Assembly (NCBI GenBank): GCA_937915915.1
Contig: CALGGN010000237.1
Coordinates: 1 to 7,584 of the forward strand
DNA from: an uncultured Selenomonas sp.
GTDB lineage: Bacteria > Bacillota > Negativicutes > Selenomonadales > Selenomonadaceae
Direction of reading: 5' to 3'
Length of the DNA: 7,584 nt
The translations under genes were made by a program, and so were the position numbers. The notes beneath the pieces were generated by a model. The model made no database searches. It saw only the letters and a list, made by a program, of their open reading frames with translations, and had not been told where the DNA came from. Shown here one piece after another: positions 1 to 6,559 of this stretch (positions within the stretch are counted from its first letter, which is position 1; the number at the start of each line of letters is the position of its first letter).

Positions 1-441
1 GGGGGGACGATGCTTTCCACGGGACGCGGCGAGGTGCTGGAGCGTCTGCCGTCCCTTCCCGAACTGCCTGTCGTATTGGCAAAGCCGCGCATAGCGGTGT
101 CTACTGCATGGGCTTATCGGACTTATGATGCGGTGGGGGCGGACAGACACCCGGATAACGAAGCCATACAAAAAGAAATTGTGCGCGGAGACTGGAAAGC
201 TGTTTCGTCCTTATTGTGCAATGTGCTGGAACGTGTTACTATAAAGAAGTATGAGATAATTGCGGACTATGAGCAGCTGATGCTGGAGCATGGCGCCATG
301 GCCAGCATGATGTCTGGCAGCGGGCCCACCGTGTTCGGGCTTGCAGAGTCTAAGGAACGCGCACAGGCAATAGCGAATGCTTTGAGAAAGGAAACGGATG
401 GGGAAATTTTCGTAACGCATACCGTTGGGGAAAAGGTTTAG
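1..441 (+). CDS. ispE: 4-diphosphocytidyl-2-C-methyl-D-erythritol kinase, C-terminal part (5' truncated by window edge)
   Basis: IspE phosphorylates the 2-hydroxyl of CDP-methylerythritol with ATP, in the cytoplasmic MEP pathway to IPP and DMAPP. The frame is open from base 1, so the visible 146 residues are roughly the C-terminal half of a protein that usually has about 290. The first ATG (base 10) is internal: the residues GGT just before it, then STGRGE at 6-11, match the conserved IspE segment following the ATP-binding region. Other hallmarks are KPRIAVSTAWAY (28-39) and the GHMP-kinase C-terminal motif MSGSGPTVFG (104-113), whose glycine-rich loop contacts the nucleotide and substrate. 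The stop is TAG at 439-441, touching a large palindrome. In Bacillus ispE is followed by purR; here a GntR regulator follows. The N-terminal substrate- and ATP-binding motifs lie outside the window, so an intact gene cannot be confirmed. Identification is from motifs and gene order. Confidence 0.93.
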   Translation, partial: GGTMLSTGRGEVLERLPSLPELPVVLAKPRIAVSTAWAYRTYDAVGADRHPDNEAIQKEIVRGDWKAVSSLLCNVLERVTIKKYEIIADYEQLMLEHGAMASMMSGSGPTVFGLAESKERAQAIANALRKETDGEIFVTHTVGEKV

Positions 442-485
442 GAACTGGTAAGAAATAAATTTAAAATTTATTTATGAACAGTTCC
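441..485. repeat. 45-nt near-perfect palindrome between ispE and gntR (candidate operator)
   Basis: The segment is symmetric about base 463. The outer arms GGAACTG (441-447) and CAGTTCC (479-485) are perfect. The inner arms AAATAAATT (453-461) and AATTTATTT (465-473) are also perfect. The five-base spacers between them pair at two of five positions. It overlaps the last base of the ispE stop codon and ends 34 nt before the gntR start. No T-run follows 485, so it does not look like a normal intrinsic terminator, although transcribed RNA would fold. TAAAAT at 462-467, with TAGGAA 17 nt upstream (439-444), could be a weak -10/-35 pair lying inside the palindrome, which would suit autorepression by the adjacent regulator. 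The symmetry is seen directly; the operator role is inference. Confidence 0.6.
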
Positions 486-507
486 TTAGGGTGTATTGGA
501 CAGAATT

Positions 508-514
508 GAGGGAG
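508..514 (+). promoter_or_regulatory. Ribosome binding site deciding the gntR start
   Basis: GAGGGAG lies 5 nt before ATG 520. It favours this ATG over the in-frame TTG at 496, which has no comparable purine-rich site upstream. Confidence 0.7.
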
Positions 515-519
515 ATGCT

Positions 520-1242
520 ATGGACAACAGGTTAGCGCCAATCAAACTGGACAGCTATCAGCCGCTTCGGGAAGTCGTATGTGAGTCCTTGCGGGAGGCC
601 ATCCGCAAGGGAATCTTGAAGCCCGGGGAACGTCTGATGGAAATCCAGCTTGCTGAGGATCTGGGCGTCAGCCGTACACCTGTCCGGGAAGCCATCCGCA
701 AGCTGGAACAGGAAGGCTATGTCATCATGATGCCGAGGCGCGGTACCTATGTTGCGAATATGTCCATCCGTGATGTCAATGAGATCTTTGAGATCCGCAC
801 CGCATTGGAATCCTTGTCCAACGGGATGGCGGCGGAACGCATCACGGAGGAGGAACTGGAACGTCTGCAGCGGCTTTTGGTCATGATCGGCGGTCACATC
901 AAGAGCAAAGATATGGACAAGATCGTGGAGACGGACATCGAGTTCCATGAGCTTCTGTACCAAGCCAGCCGGAATACACGGCTCATCGGCATCATCGCGA
1001 ATCTGCGGGAGCAGCTTACGCGCTTCCGTACGCTCTCCATGTCCTACCCGGGACGCTTGGAGGCGACGCTGGAGGAGCATCGCGATATGGTGGAAGCCAT
1101 CGCCAAGGGGGACGTGAAAGCAGCCCGCAAGGCGGCGGAGCGCCATATGGAGCATTCGGAGCAGACCTTGCTGAAAGCAATGGATGCGATGGAACATCAA
1201 AGGGAATCCAATAAGAGGAAGAAAAATCAGGAGGAATCGTGA
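520..1242 (+). CDS. GntR-family transcriptional regulator, FadR/FCD subfamily
   Basis: A 240-residue DNA-binding regulator. Residues about 10-80 are a winged helix-turn-helix of the GntR type: LREAIRKGILKPGERL (24-39), the recognition region LGVSRTPVREAIRKLEQEG (48-66), and the wing PRRGTYVA (72-79). Residues about 85-220 form an all-helical FCD effector domain. D139 and H143 (in DIEFHELL), H187 (EEHRDM) and H209 (ERHMEHS) fit the Asp/His metal-binding set usual in this family, so it probably binds a carboxylate ligand through a metal. The C-terminus is a short charged tail. The ATG at 520 is chosen for its ribosome binding site; an in-frame TTG at 496 would add eight residues. The gene ends 1 nt before glmU, so the two are probably co-transcribed. 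Its position between ispE and glmU corresponds to purR in Bacillus, but it is unrelated to PurR. Ligand and targets cannot be read from the sequence. Confidence 0.92.
   Translation: MDNRLAPIKLDSYQPLREVVCESLREAIRKGILKPGERLMEIQLAEDLGVSRTPVREAIRKLEQEGYVIMMPRRGTYVANMSIRDVNEIFEIRTALESLSNGMAAERITEEELERLQRLLVMIGGHIKSKDMDKIVETDIEFHELLYQASRNTRLIGIIANLREQLTRFRTLSMSYPGRLEATLEEHRDMVEAIAKGDVKAARKAAERHMEHSEQTLLKAMDAMEHQRESNKRKKNQEES
1229..1234 (+). promoter_or_regulatory. Ribosome binding site of glmU
   Basis: A full AGGAGG consensus, 9 nt before ATG 1244 and inside the 3' end of gntR. It rules out the longer in-frame start at 1184, which would extend 20 residues into the regulator gene. Confidence 0.85.
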
Positions 1243-1243
1243 A

Positions 1244-2608
1244 ATGTCAGATTTGGTAACGGTGATCCTTGCGGCAGGGAAGGGCACGCGCATGAAATCC
1301 GCGCTGCCGAAGGTGCTTCATGCGGCCGGCGGAAAGCCTATGCTGCAGCATGTGCTGGATGCGGCGAAGGAAGCAGGCGCACGAAGGAATATCGTAGTGA
1401 CCGGTTTTGGCGGCGATGTGGTAGAGCAGGCCATGCAGGGGCAGGCGGAGTTCGTCACGCAGGCGGAGCAGCTTGGCACAGGCCATGCGGTGATACAGAC
1501 AAAAGACCTGCTTTCGGATGAGACGGGGACGGTCATGGTACTCTGCGGCGATACGCCGCTCCTGACGGGCGAACTTCTGAAAAAGCTGTACGATGCGCAT
1601 ACGGAGGCAGGAGCAAAGGCAACGGTTCTTACGGCTGTCATGCCTGACGCGACGGGCTATGGGCGGATCATCCGCTCGGCGGACGGCAGCGTGGAGAAAA
1701 TCGTTGAGCACAAGGATGCAAGCGAAGAGGAGCGCAAGGTTAGGGAAGTCAACTCCGGCATTTACTGCTTCGACGCGAAAGCGCTGTTCGATGCACTTTC
1801 CAAGGTGACAAACGACAATGTGCAGGGCGAGTACTATCTGCCCGATGTGCTGGAAATTTTAAAGGACAAGGGCGAAAAGATATGGGCTGTTGCTGCGGAC
1901 GACTATGAATGTACACTGGGCATCAATTCACGCCAGCAGCTTGCCTCCGCAGAGAAGATCCTGCGCCGTCGCAAGAATGAGCAGCTGATGGCGGACGGCG
2001 TGACCATCATGGATCCGGATACCACCTTCATCGATGCGGACGTGGAAATCGGGCGGGATACCATCATCTACCCTTTCACATGGATCGAAGGAAAGACGAA
2101 GATCGGCGAAAATTGCGTGCTGGGGCCGAACAGCCGTTTTCAGGATGCAATGATCGGCAGCGGCGTGACCGCGCATTTTGTCTATGCCCATGAATGCGAG
2201 ATCGCCGATGGTGTGACCATGGGACCCTATGTCCATATCCGTCCGGATACGAAGCTTTCCGAAAAAGTCAAGATCGGGAATTTCGTGGAGGTCAAGAATT
2301 CCAATGTCGGCGTGGGGACGAAGCTGCCGCATCTTTCCTATATCGGCGACTGCGATATGGGGGCGGGGGTCAATATGGGCTGCGGCACGATCACGGTGAA
2401 CTATGACGGCAAGAAGAAGTTCCGCACCGTTGTGGGAGACAATGCGTTCATTGGCTGCAACTCGAATCTGGTGGCTCCTGTCACGGTAGAGGACGGGGCC
2501 TATGTGGGCGCGGGCTCTACCATCACCAAGAGGGTCCCGAAGGACAATCTGGCCATCGCACGCGCGCGCCAGACGAATATCGAGAATTGGCTGGACAAGC
2601 GCAAATAG
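1244..2608 (+). CDS. glmU: Bifunctional GlmU: glucosamine-1-phosphate N-acetyltransferase / UDP-GlcNAc pyrophosphorylase
   Basis: GlmU acetylates glucosamine-1-phosphate with acetyl-CoA and then joins the product to UTP, giving UDP-GlcNAc for peptidoglycan and other envelope polymers. The protein has 454 residues, against 456 in E. coli. The N-terminal uridylyltransferase domain (about 1-228) has LAAGKGTRMKS (9-19), QAEQLGTGHA (73-82), the metal-binding D103 in CGDTPLL, GYGRI (138-142), EHKDA (155-159) and NSGIY (170-174). The C-terminal left-handed beta-helix (about 250-454) has hexapeptide repeats and the acetyltransferase residues R333 (HIRP), K351, the catalytic-base candidate H363 (LPHLSYIGD), Y366, N377 and N386-Y387, in register with the E. 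coli enzyme. Both active sites look intact. It starts one base after the gntR stop and is followed 73 nt later by prs. glmS, two genes downstream, supplies the start of the same pathway. Confidence 0.98.
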   Translation: MSDLVTVILAAGKGTRMKSALPKVLHAAGGKPMLQHVLDAAKEAGARRNIVVTGFGGDVVEQAMQGQAEFVTQAEQLGTGHAVIQTKDLLSDETGTVMVLCGDTPLLTGELLKKLYDAHTEAGAKATVLTAVMPDATGYGRIIRSADGSVEKIVEHKDASEEERKVREVNSGIYCFDAKALFDALSKVTNDNVQGEYYLPDVLEILKDKGEKIWAVAADDYECTLGINSRQQLASAEKILRRRKNEQLMADGVTIMDPDTTFIDADVEIGRDTIIYPFTWIEGKTKIGENCVLGPNSRFQDAMIGSGVTAHFVYAHECEIADGVTMGPYVHIRPDTKLSEKVKIGNFVEVKNSNVGVGTKLPHLSYIGDCDMGAGVNMGCGTITVNYDGKKKFRTVVGDNAFIGCNSNLVAPVTVEDGAYVGAGSTITKRVPKDNLAIARARQTNIENWLDKRK

Positions 2609-2665
2609 GATATAGGAGCGCTGTCCACCTTGCGGCAGGCTCGAATCTCTGTGTATGTGTAGTAT

Positions 2666-2671
2666 GGGAGG
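2666..2671 (+). promoter_or_regulatory. Ribosome binding site deciding the prs start
   Basis: GGGAGG lies 10 nt before ATG 2682. It supports this start over ATG 2655, which would add nine residues not typical of Prs and would place this purine run inside the coding sequence. Confidence 0.75.
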
Positions 2672-2681
2672 CTTTGAACAA

Positions 2682-3629
2682 ATGGCATTAGACAATGGAA
2701 ATTTGTGCATCCTGACGGGGAATGCAAATCCGGAGCTTGCAAAAAGAATTGCGGATCATATCGGAGTCAATCTTTGCGATGCATATGTTGGCCACTTCAA
2801 CAATGGCGAGACACAGGTCATGATCAGCGAAAGCATCCGGGGGAAGGATATCTTCATCATCCAGCCGACCTCACAGCCAGTCAACGACAATCTTATGGAA
2901 CTGCTGATTATGACGGATGCCTGCAAGCGCGCGTCCGCGCACAGCATCACGGGCGTCGTGCCCTACTACGCGTACGCGCGCCAGGATCGCAAGACACGCG
3001 GCCGCGAGCCGATTTCAGCGAAGCTCGTGGCGAATCTCATGGAGACCGCGGGACTTACGCGTGTCGTGACCGTAGACTTGCATGCGGGGCAGATCCAGGG
3101 CTTCTTTGATCTTCCTGTCGATCATCTGGCCGCCGCACCGGTCATTGCGAATTACTTCCGTGCACAGAATTTTGAGGACATCGTCGTGGTATCGCCGGAT
3201 CTTGGCGGTGTCACGCGCGCGAGGATTCTGGCGGATCATCTGCACGCTCCCATCGCTATCATCGAGAAGCGCCGCCCGAAGCCGGGATATGCCGAGGTCA
3301 TGAATCTCATCGGCGATGTGGAGGGCAAGACCGCCATCATGATCGACGATATCGTGGATACGGCAGGCTCCCTCTGCGAGGGCGCCAAAGCTCTCAAAAA
3401 GCTTGGAGCGAAGCGCATTTTTGCCTCCTGCTCCCATGCGATCCTGAGCGATCCGGCAGTGCAGCGGATCAACGAATCCTGCATCGAAAAGCTGATCATC
3501 ACGGACACGATTGCCCAGCCGCCCGAGAAGCAGTCTCCCAAGCTGGTGACGCTTTCCATGGCCGGACCGATTGCGGATGTCATCATGCGCATCCAGTCCC
3601 ATCGCTCCGTCAGCCAGTTGTTCCGTTGA
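2682..3629 (+). CDS. prs: Ribose-phosphate pyrophosphokinase (PRPP synthetase, class I)
   Basis: Prs transfers pyrophosphate from ATP to ribose-5-phosphate, giving PRPP for purine, pyrimidine, NAD, histidine and tryptophan synthesis. From ATG 2682 the product has 315 residues, the usual length for bacterial class I enzymes. Visible motifs are FNNGE (39-43) and ARQDRK (99-104) for ATP binding, DLHA with the metal ligand H134 (132-135), the catalytic flexible-loop residues K196 and R198 in EKRRPKPG, and the ribose-phosphate-binding loop IDDIVDTAGS (221-230). The C-terminus SVSQLF is also typical. No residue is missing. The glmU-prs order is conserved in Bacillus and its relatives. The 73-nt gap after glmU shows no terminator or convincing promoter, so co-transcription with gntR and glmU is likely. 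Downstream is a GC-rich palindromic repeat and then glmS. Confidence 0.98.
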   Translation: MALDNGNLCILTGNANPELAKRIADHIGVNLCDAYVGHFNNGETQVMISESIRGKDIFIIQPTSQPVNDNLMELLIMTDACKRASAHSITGVVPYYAYARQDRKTRGREPISAKLVANLMETAGLTRVVTVDLHAGQIQGFFDLPVDHLAAAPVIANYFRAQNFEDIVVVSPDLGGVTRARILADHLHAPIAIIEKRRPKPGYAEVMNLIGDVEGKTAIMIDDIVDTAGSLCEGAKALKKLGAKRIFASCSHAILSDPAVQRINESCIEKLIITDTIAQPPEKQSPKLVTLSMAGPIADVIMRIQSHRSVSQLFR

Positions 3630-3652
3630 ATTTCTCAGTTCTTATACCACAT

Positions 3653-3700
3653 GTCCGCCCCCATGGGGGCGGGGGACCGCCGCAGGCGGTGGTGGGGGGC
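3653..3700. repeat. GC-rich REP-like palindromic intergenic element
   Basis: The 134-nt prs-glmS gap contains two adjacent inverted repeats. The first is an 18-nt perfect palindrome, CCGCCCCCATGGGGGCGG (3655-3672). Outside it, GTCC (3653-3656) can alternatively pair with GGAC (3674-3677). The second is a hairpin with arms ACCGCC (3676-3681) and GGCGGT (3685-3690) around the loop GCA. A further run GGGGGC at 3695-3700 can compete with 3665-3670 for pairing to GCCCCC (3657-3662), so the RNA could form alternative folds. The G/C-run composition differs from the AT-richer bases on both sides and resembles dispersed REP-like or small MITE-like units of gut and oral Firmicutes. No T-tract follows, so a classical terminator is unlikely. 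Copy number elsewhere cannot be seen here. Confidence 0.65.
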
Positions 3701-3751
3701 TGCATGCAATCATAATGACGTTTACTGTAGGCTTGTTTGGATTTGTGAATT

Positions 3752-3756
3752 GGAGG
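3752..3756 (+). promoter_or_regulatory. Ribosome binding site of glmS
   Basis: GGAGG lies 8 nt before ATG 3765. It fixes the start so that cysteine is residue 2, as the enzyme needs. An upstream in-frame ATG at 3651 would place the repeat element inside the protein and bury the catalytic cysteine. Confidence 0.9.
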
Positions 3757-3764
3757 TTCAGTTT

Positions 3765-5594
3765 ATGTGTGGTATTGTAGGTTACATCGGCAGCGGTGAG
3801 GCAGCGGAGTTCCTGTTGGAGGGACTTTCCAAGCTGGAGTACCGCGGCTATGACTCCGCGGGCATTGCGGTTTATGATGGCTCGGATGTCCGCGTGGAAA
3901 AGAGCGTGGGGCGTCTGGCGGCTCTGCGCGACAAGATCCGCGAGGATATGCCGAAGGGCAGCTTGGGCATCGGACATACCCGCTGGGCGACCCACGGCCG
4001 TCCGTCGGACAGCAATGCGCATCCGCATACGGATTGCTCCGGGGATTTTGTCATTGTGCATAACGGCATCATCGAGAACTACCTGGGGCTGAAGGAAGAT
4101 CTCATCGAGAAGGGGCATGCCTTCAAATCGGAAACGGATACCGAGGTTGTGGCGCACCTTTTGGAAGAAGTCTACAACGGTGATTTCGAGGCTTCCGTGC
4201 GGGAGGTCCTGAGACGCATCGAAGGTTCCTATTCGCTGGTGTTCATGTCGAAGAAGCACCCTGACCGCCTCATCTGCACGAAGCAGGACAATCCGTTGGT
4301 CATTGGTCTGGGCGAAGGCGAGAATTTCGTCGCTTCGGATATCCCCGCGATCATTGCGCGCACGCGCCGCACCTTTATCATGAATGACGGCGAGGTTGCC
4401 GTGGTGCGGAAGGATTCGATCGAGATCACGGACCGTCGTGGCGAGCCTGTGAAGAAAAAGGTGTTTGAGGTCAACTGGAATGCAGAGGCCGCAGAAAAGG
4501 GCGGCTATGAGCATTTCATGCTGAAGGAAATCCATGAGCAGCCGAAGGCTGTGCGCGATACCATGAGCCAGCGCATCGCAAAGGACGGCTCCGCGATTGT
4601 CATGGACGAGCTGAAATGGGATGCGGAGTTCTTGAATTCCTTCAACAAGATTTATATTGTTGCCTGCGGCACGGCGTACCACGCGGGGCTGGTCGGGAAG
4701 TTCTACATCGAGAAGCTTGCGCGCATCGTGGTAGAGGTGGATGTTGCTTCTGAGTTCCGCTATCGTGATCCTGTGGTGGATGAGAACACCCTGCTGATCG
4801 TGGTGAGCCAATCCGGTGAGACCAGCGATACCTTGGCGGCCTTGAAGGAGTCCAAGCGCCTTGGCGCGAAGACGCTTGCCATCACGAACGTGGTCGGTTC
4901 CTCGATTGCGCGGGAGGCGGATCAGGTGCTTTATACCTGGGCGGGGCCGGAAATCGCTGTTGCCTCGACCAAGGCTTATACGACGCAGTTGGTGCTCATG
5001 TTCATGCTGGCGCTTTACATGGCGGAAATCAAGAAGACGGTGAAGCCGGAGCGCTGCCGTGAGCTGATTTCCCTCCTGAAGAAGCTGCCTTCGCAGGTCA
5101 GCGAGACCCTTTCCGATGTGGAGCCGATCAAGACGTTCGCGAAGCATTACGGCTTCAATGAGGATGTGTTCTATATCGGGCGTTCCCTGGACTATGACGT
5201 GGCGCTGGAAGGTGCGTTGAAGCTCAAGGAGGTTTCCTACATCCATGCGGAGGCATATGCTGCGGGCGAGCTCAAGCATGGCACATTGGCTTTGATCATC
5301 GAAGGTGTCCCGGTCATTGCGCTTGCGACGCAGAAGAGCGTCTACGAGAAGACGCTTTCTAATATCAAGGAAGTCAAGGCGCGCGATGCGGTGGTCATCG
5401 GCATTGCGGCTGAGGGCGATGAAGAGCTGGAGAAATATGTGGATCATGTGATGAAGGTGCCAGAGACGGATGAATTGCTGATTCCCCTCCTGACCGTCGT
5501 GCCGTTGCAGCTTTTGGCATACTATGCGGCGATCACGCGCGGCTGCGATGTGGATAAGCCGAGGAATCTGGCAAAGTCCGTCACGGTGGAATAA
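3765..5594 (+). CDS. glmS: Glutamine--fructose-6-phosphate aminotransferase (isomerizing)
   Basis: GlmS converts fructose-6-phosphate and glutamine to glucosamine-6-phosphate and glutamate, the committed step to UDP-GlcNAc. The protein has 609 residues, the E. coli length. The N-terminal Ntn glutaminase domain (2-240) begins with Cys2, the nucleophile exposed when Met1 is removed. It carries YRGYDSAG (26-33), GHTRWATHG (70-78), NAHPHTD (84-90) and HNGIIENY (99-106). Two SIS sugar-isomerase domains follow, with ACGTAYHAG (300-308), SQSGETSDT (348-356) and STKAYTTQL (401-409) in the first, and ALEGALKLKEVSYIHAEA and GELKHG (501-506) in the second. The C-terminal loop DKPRNLAKSVTVE contains K604, corresponding to the sugar-binding lysine. 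All key residues are present. No glmS ribozyme core is recognisable in the short leader and no good promoter was found, so it may be read through from prs. It ends at a strong terminator. Pathway partner glmU lies two genes upstream. Confidence 0.98.
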   Translation: MCGIVGYIGSGEAAEFLLEGLSKLEYRGYDSAGIAVYDGSDVRVEKSVGRLAALRDKIREDMPKGSLGIGHTRWATHGRPSDSNAHPHTDCSGDFVIVHNGIIENYLGLKEDLIEKGHAFKSETDTEVVAHLLEEVYNGDFEASVREVLRRIEGSYSLVFMSKKHPDRLICTKQDNPLVIGLGEGENFVASDIPAIIARTRRTFIMNDGEVAVVRKDSIEITDRRGEPVKKKVFEVNWNAEAAEKGGYEHFMLKEIHEQPKAVRDTMSQRIAKDGSAIVMDELKWDAEFLNSFNKIYIVACGTAYHAGLVGKFYIEKLARIVVEVDVASEFRYRDPVVDENTLLIVVSQSGETSDTLAALKESKRLGAKTLAITNVVGSSIAREADQVLYTWAGPEIAVASTKAYTTQLVLMFMLALYMAEIKKTVKPERCRELISLLKKLPSQVSETLSDVEPIKTFAKHYGFNEDVFYIGRSLDYDVALEGALKLKEVSYIHAEAYAAGELKHGTLALIIEGVPVIALATQKSVYEKTLSNIKEVKARDAVVIGIAAEGDEELEKYVDHVMKVPETDELLIPLLTVVPLQLLAYYAAITRGCDVDKPRNLAKSVTVE

Positions 5595-5616
5595 ACAATA
5601 GTAAAGACATCAGGTT

Positions 5617-5642
5617 ACAGGGAAAGCAGGCGCTTTCCCTGT
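5617..5642 (+). terminator. Rho-independent terminator after glmS
   Basis: A perfect 11-bp stem, ACAGGGAAAGC (5617-5627) with GCTTTCCCTGT (5632-5642), encloses the loop AGGC and is followed by GATTTTGTT. The T-tract is interrupted but adequate. It lies 22 nt after the glmS stop and marks the likely end of the ispE-gntR-glmU-prs-glmS transcription unit. Confidence 0.85.
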
Positions 5643-5649
5643 GATTTTG

Positions 5650-5678
5650 TTGCGGTCAATGGTGTGGAATGTTACAAT
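5650..5678 (+). promoter_or_regulatory. Putative sigma-A-type promoter for rlmB-rae1
   Basis: TTGCGG (5650-5655) and TACAAT (5673-5678) are separated by 17 nt, directly after the glmS terminator. The -10 box matches five of six consensus bases; the -35 is weak beyond TTG. Transcription would begin near 5685, leaving a leader of about 110 nt if RlmB starts at 5797. Confidence 0.5.
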
Positions 5679-5796
5679 AAGGAACTGGATAATCAACGAG
5701 AAATGGGGCTTGGACATCATTCGAAACAACTACCCAACGGGAAAAAAGGAACTGAGGAAACAGGGGACGCAGCAGGGAGCAGCACAGGGGCAGCCG

Positions 5797-6558
5797 ATGG
5801 CGGAGCTTCCCGAGGATGTGCTGGTGGGGCGAAACGCGGTGACGGAGGCCTTGAAGAGCGGGCGGGGCATCAATCGCATCCTGCTTGCGGACGGGGAAAG
5901 GGACGGCTCGGTAAAGACGATCGTCGCACTGGCCAGAGAGCGCGGCATCGTGACGGAATTCGTGAACCGTTCAAAAATCGAAAAACTGGCAGCGGGACAT
6001 CGCCATCAGGGCGTGCTGGCTCATGTGTCTCCCGTGGCATACGTGACGGTGGAGGAAATCCTGGAACGTGCCGCACAGGCAGGGGAGCCTCCCTTTTTGC
6101 TGCTGCTGGACGAGCTGGAAGATCCGCACAATCTGGGGGCGCTTCTCAGGACAGCGGATGCGGCGGGGGTGCATGGCGTACTGATACCGAAGCGCAGGAG
6201 CGTGTCGCTTTCCGCTACGGTTGCGAAGACTTCTGCCGGCGCTGTGGAATATGTTCCTGTCGCAAAAATCGGGAATATGGTGCAAACCTTGAAGATGCTC
6301 AAAGAGAAAGGGCTATGGGCAGTCGGTGCAGATATGGACGGCAGCCAATCCTACGACGAGGCGGATCTGACAGGCCCTATGGCGCTGGTCGTGGGAAGCG
6401 AGGGACATGGTATGAGCCGTCTTGTGAAAGAGCACTGCGACTTTATCGTGCGTCTGCCGATGGTGGGAAAAATCAATTCGCTGAACGCATCTGTCGCCGG
6501 GTCGATCCTCATCTATGAATCCTTTCGCCAGCGCTTAAGGAAAAAGCAAGAGGTGTAA
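5797..6558 (+). CDS. rlmB: 23S rRNA (guanosine-2'-O-)-methyltransferase RlmB, TrmH/SpoU family
   Basis: A SPOUT-class methyltransferase expected to methylate the ribose of a 23S rRNA peptidyl-transferase-loop guanosine (G2251 in E. coli) using S-adenosylmethionine. With the ATG at 5797 it has 253 residues, close to the roughly 249 of Bacillus YacO. An N-terminal L30e-like RNA-binding domain (about 7-80, VLVGRNAVTEALKSGR and HQGV) precedes the knotted catalytic domain. SpoU motif 1 is EDPHNLGALLRTADA (108-122), motif 2 is VVGSEGHGM (198-206), and motif 3 is LPMVGKINSLNASVA (220-234). The start is uncertain. The frame stays open upstream, with a TTG at 5710 that would add 29 residues rich in K, Q and G. 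AGGGG six nt before 5797 and the conserved domain boundary favour the shorter form. rae1 follows after one base, as in Bacillus. Confidence 0.95.
   Translation: MAELPEDVLVGRNAVTEALKSGRGINRILLADGERDGSVKTIVALARERGIVTEFVNRSKIEKLAAGHRHQGVLAHVSPVAYVTVEEILERAAQAGEPPFLLLLDELEDPHNLGALLRTADAAGVHGVLIPKRRSVSLSATVAKTSAGAVEYVPVAKIGNMVQTLKMLKEKGLWAVGADMDGSQSYDEADLTGPMALVVGSEGHGMSRLVKEHCDFIVRLPMVGKINSLNASVAGSILIYESFRQRLRKKQEV
6548..6553 (+). promoter_or_regulatory. Ribosome binding site of rae1 inside the rlmB 3' end
   Basis: AAGAGG lies 6 nt before ATG 6560, within the last codons of rlmB, which suggests translational coupling of the pair. Confidence 0.65.
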
Positions 6559-6559
6559 T

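Noticed and set aside
1..6. Poly-G at the left end as a sequencing artefact
   Set aside because: GGG GGG ACG encodes GGT, exactly the conserved residues expected before the STGRGE segment of IspE, so it is genuine coding sequence.
441..485. Intrinsic terminator after ispE
   Set aside because: The stem is long but its inner part is AT-only, and no T-run follows 485, so an operator-like palindrome fits better. Some termination cannot be excluded.
532..1293. A 253-codon minus-strand open frame opposite gntR
   Set aside because: It is a mirror frame of a clear GntR/FCD gene with no family motifs. The similar minus-strand frames opposite glmU (1928-2710) and prs (3015-3602) were rejected for the same reason.
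3701..3708. TGCATGCA palindrome downstream of the repeat element
   Set aside because: An 8-nt palindrome is expected by chance at this scale, and nothing around it supports a function.
3711..3750. Promoter for glmS (CATAAT at 3711-3716, or TTTACT at 3721 with GTGAAT at 3745)
   Set aside because: The first has no usable -35, because that position falls in the GC-rich hairpin. The second has a poor -10 and would start almost at the ribosome binding site.
3630..3764. glmS ribozyme/riboswitch upstream of glmS
   Set aside because: The gap is short, much of it is the palindromic repeat, and I cannot find the conserved ribozyme core or its pseudoknot pairing.
3642..5447. A 601-codon open frame on the minus strand opposite glmS
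   Set aside because: It lies almost entirely antisense to an intact, motif-complete glmS and follows from its codon bias. Its translation is rich in R, H, L and D with no recognisable domain, and it has no convincing ribosome binding site.
5681..5754. GGAACTG recurring at 441, 5681 and 5748 as a possible regulator site
   Set aside because: A 7-mer seen three times is weak evidence. The copies at 5681 and 5748 are not part of an inverted repeat like the one at 441-485.
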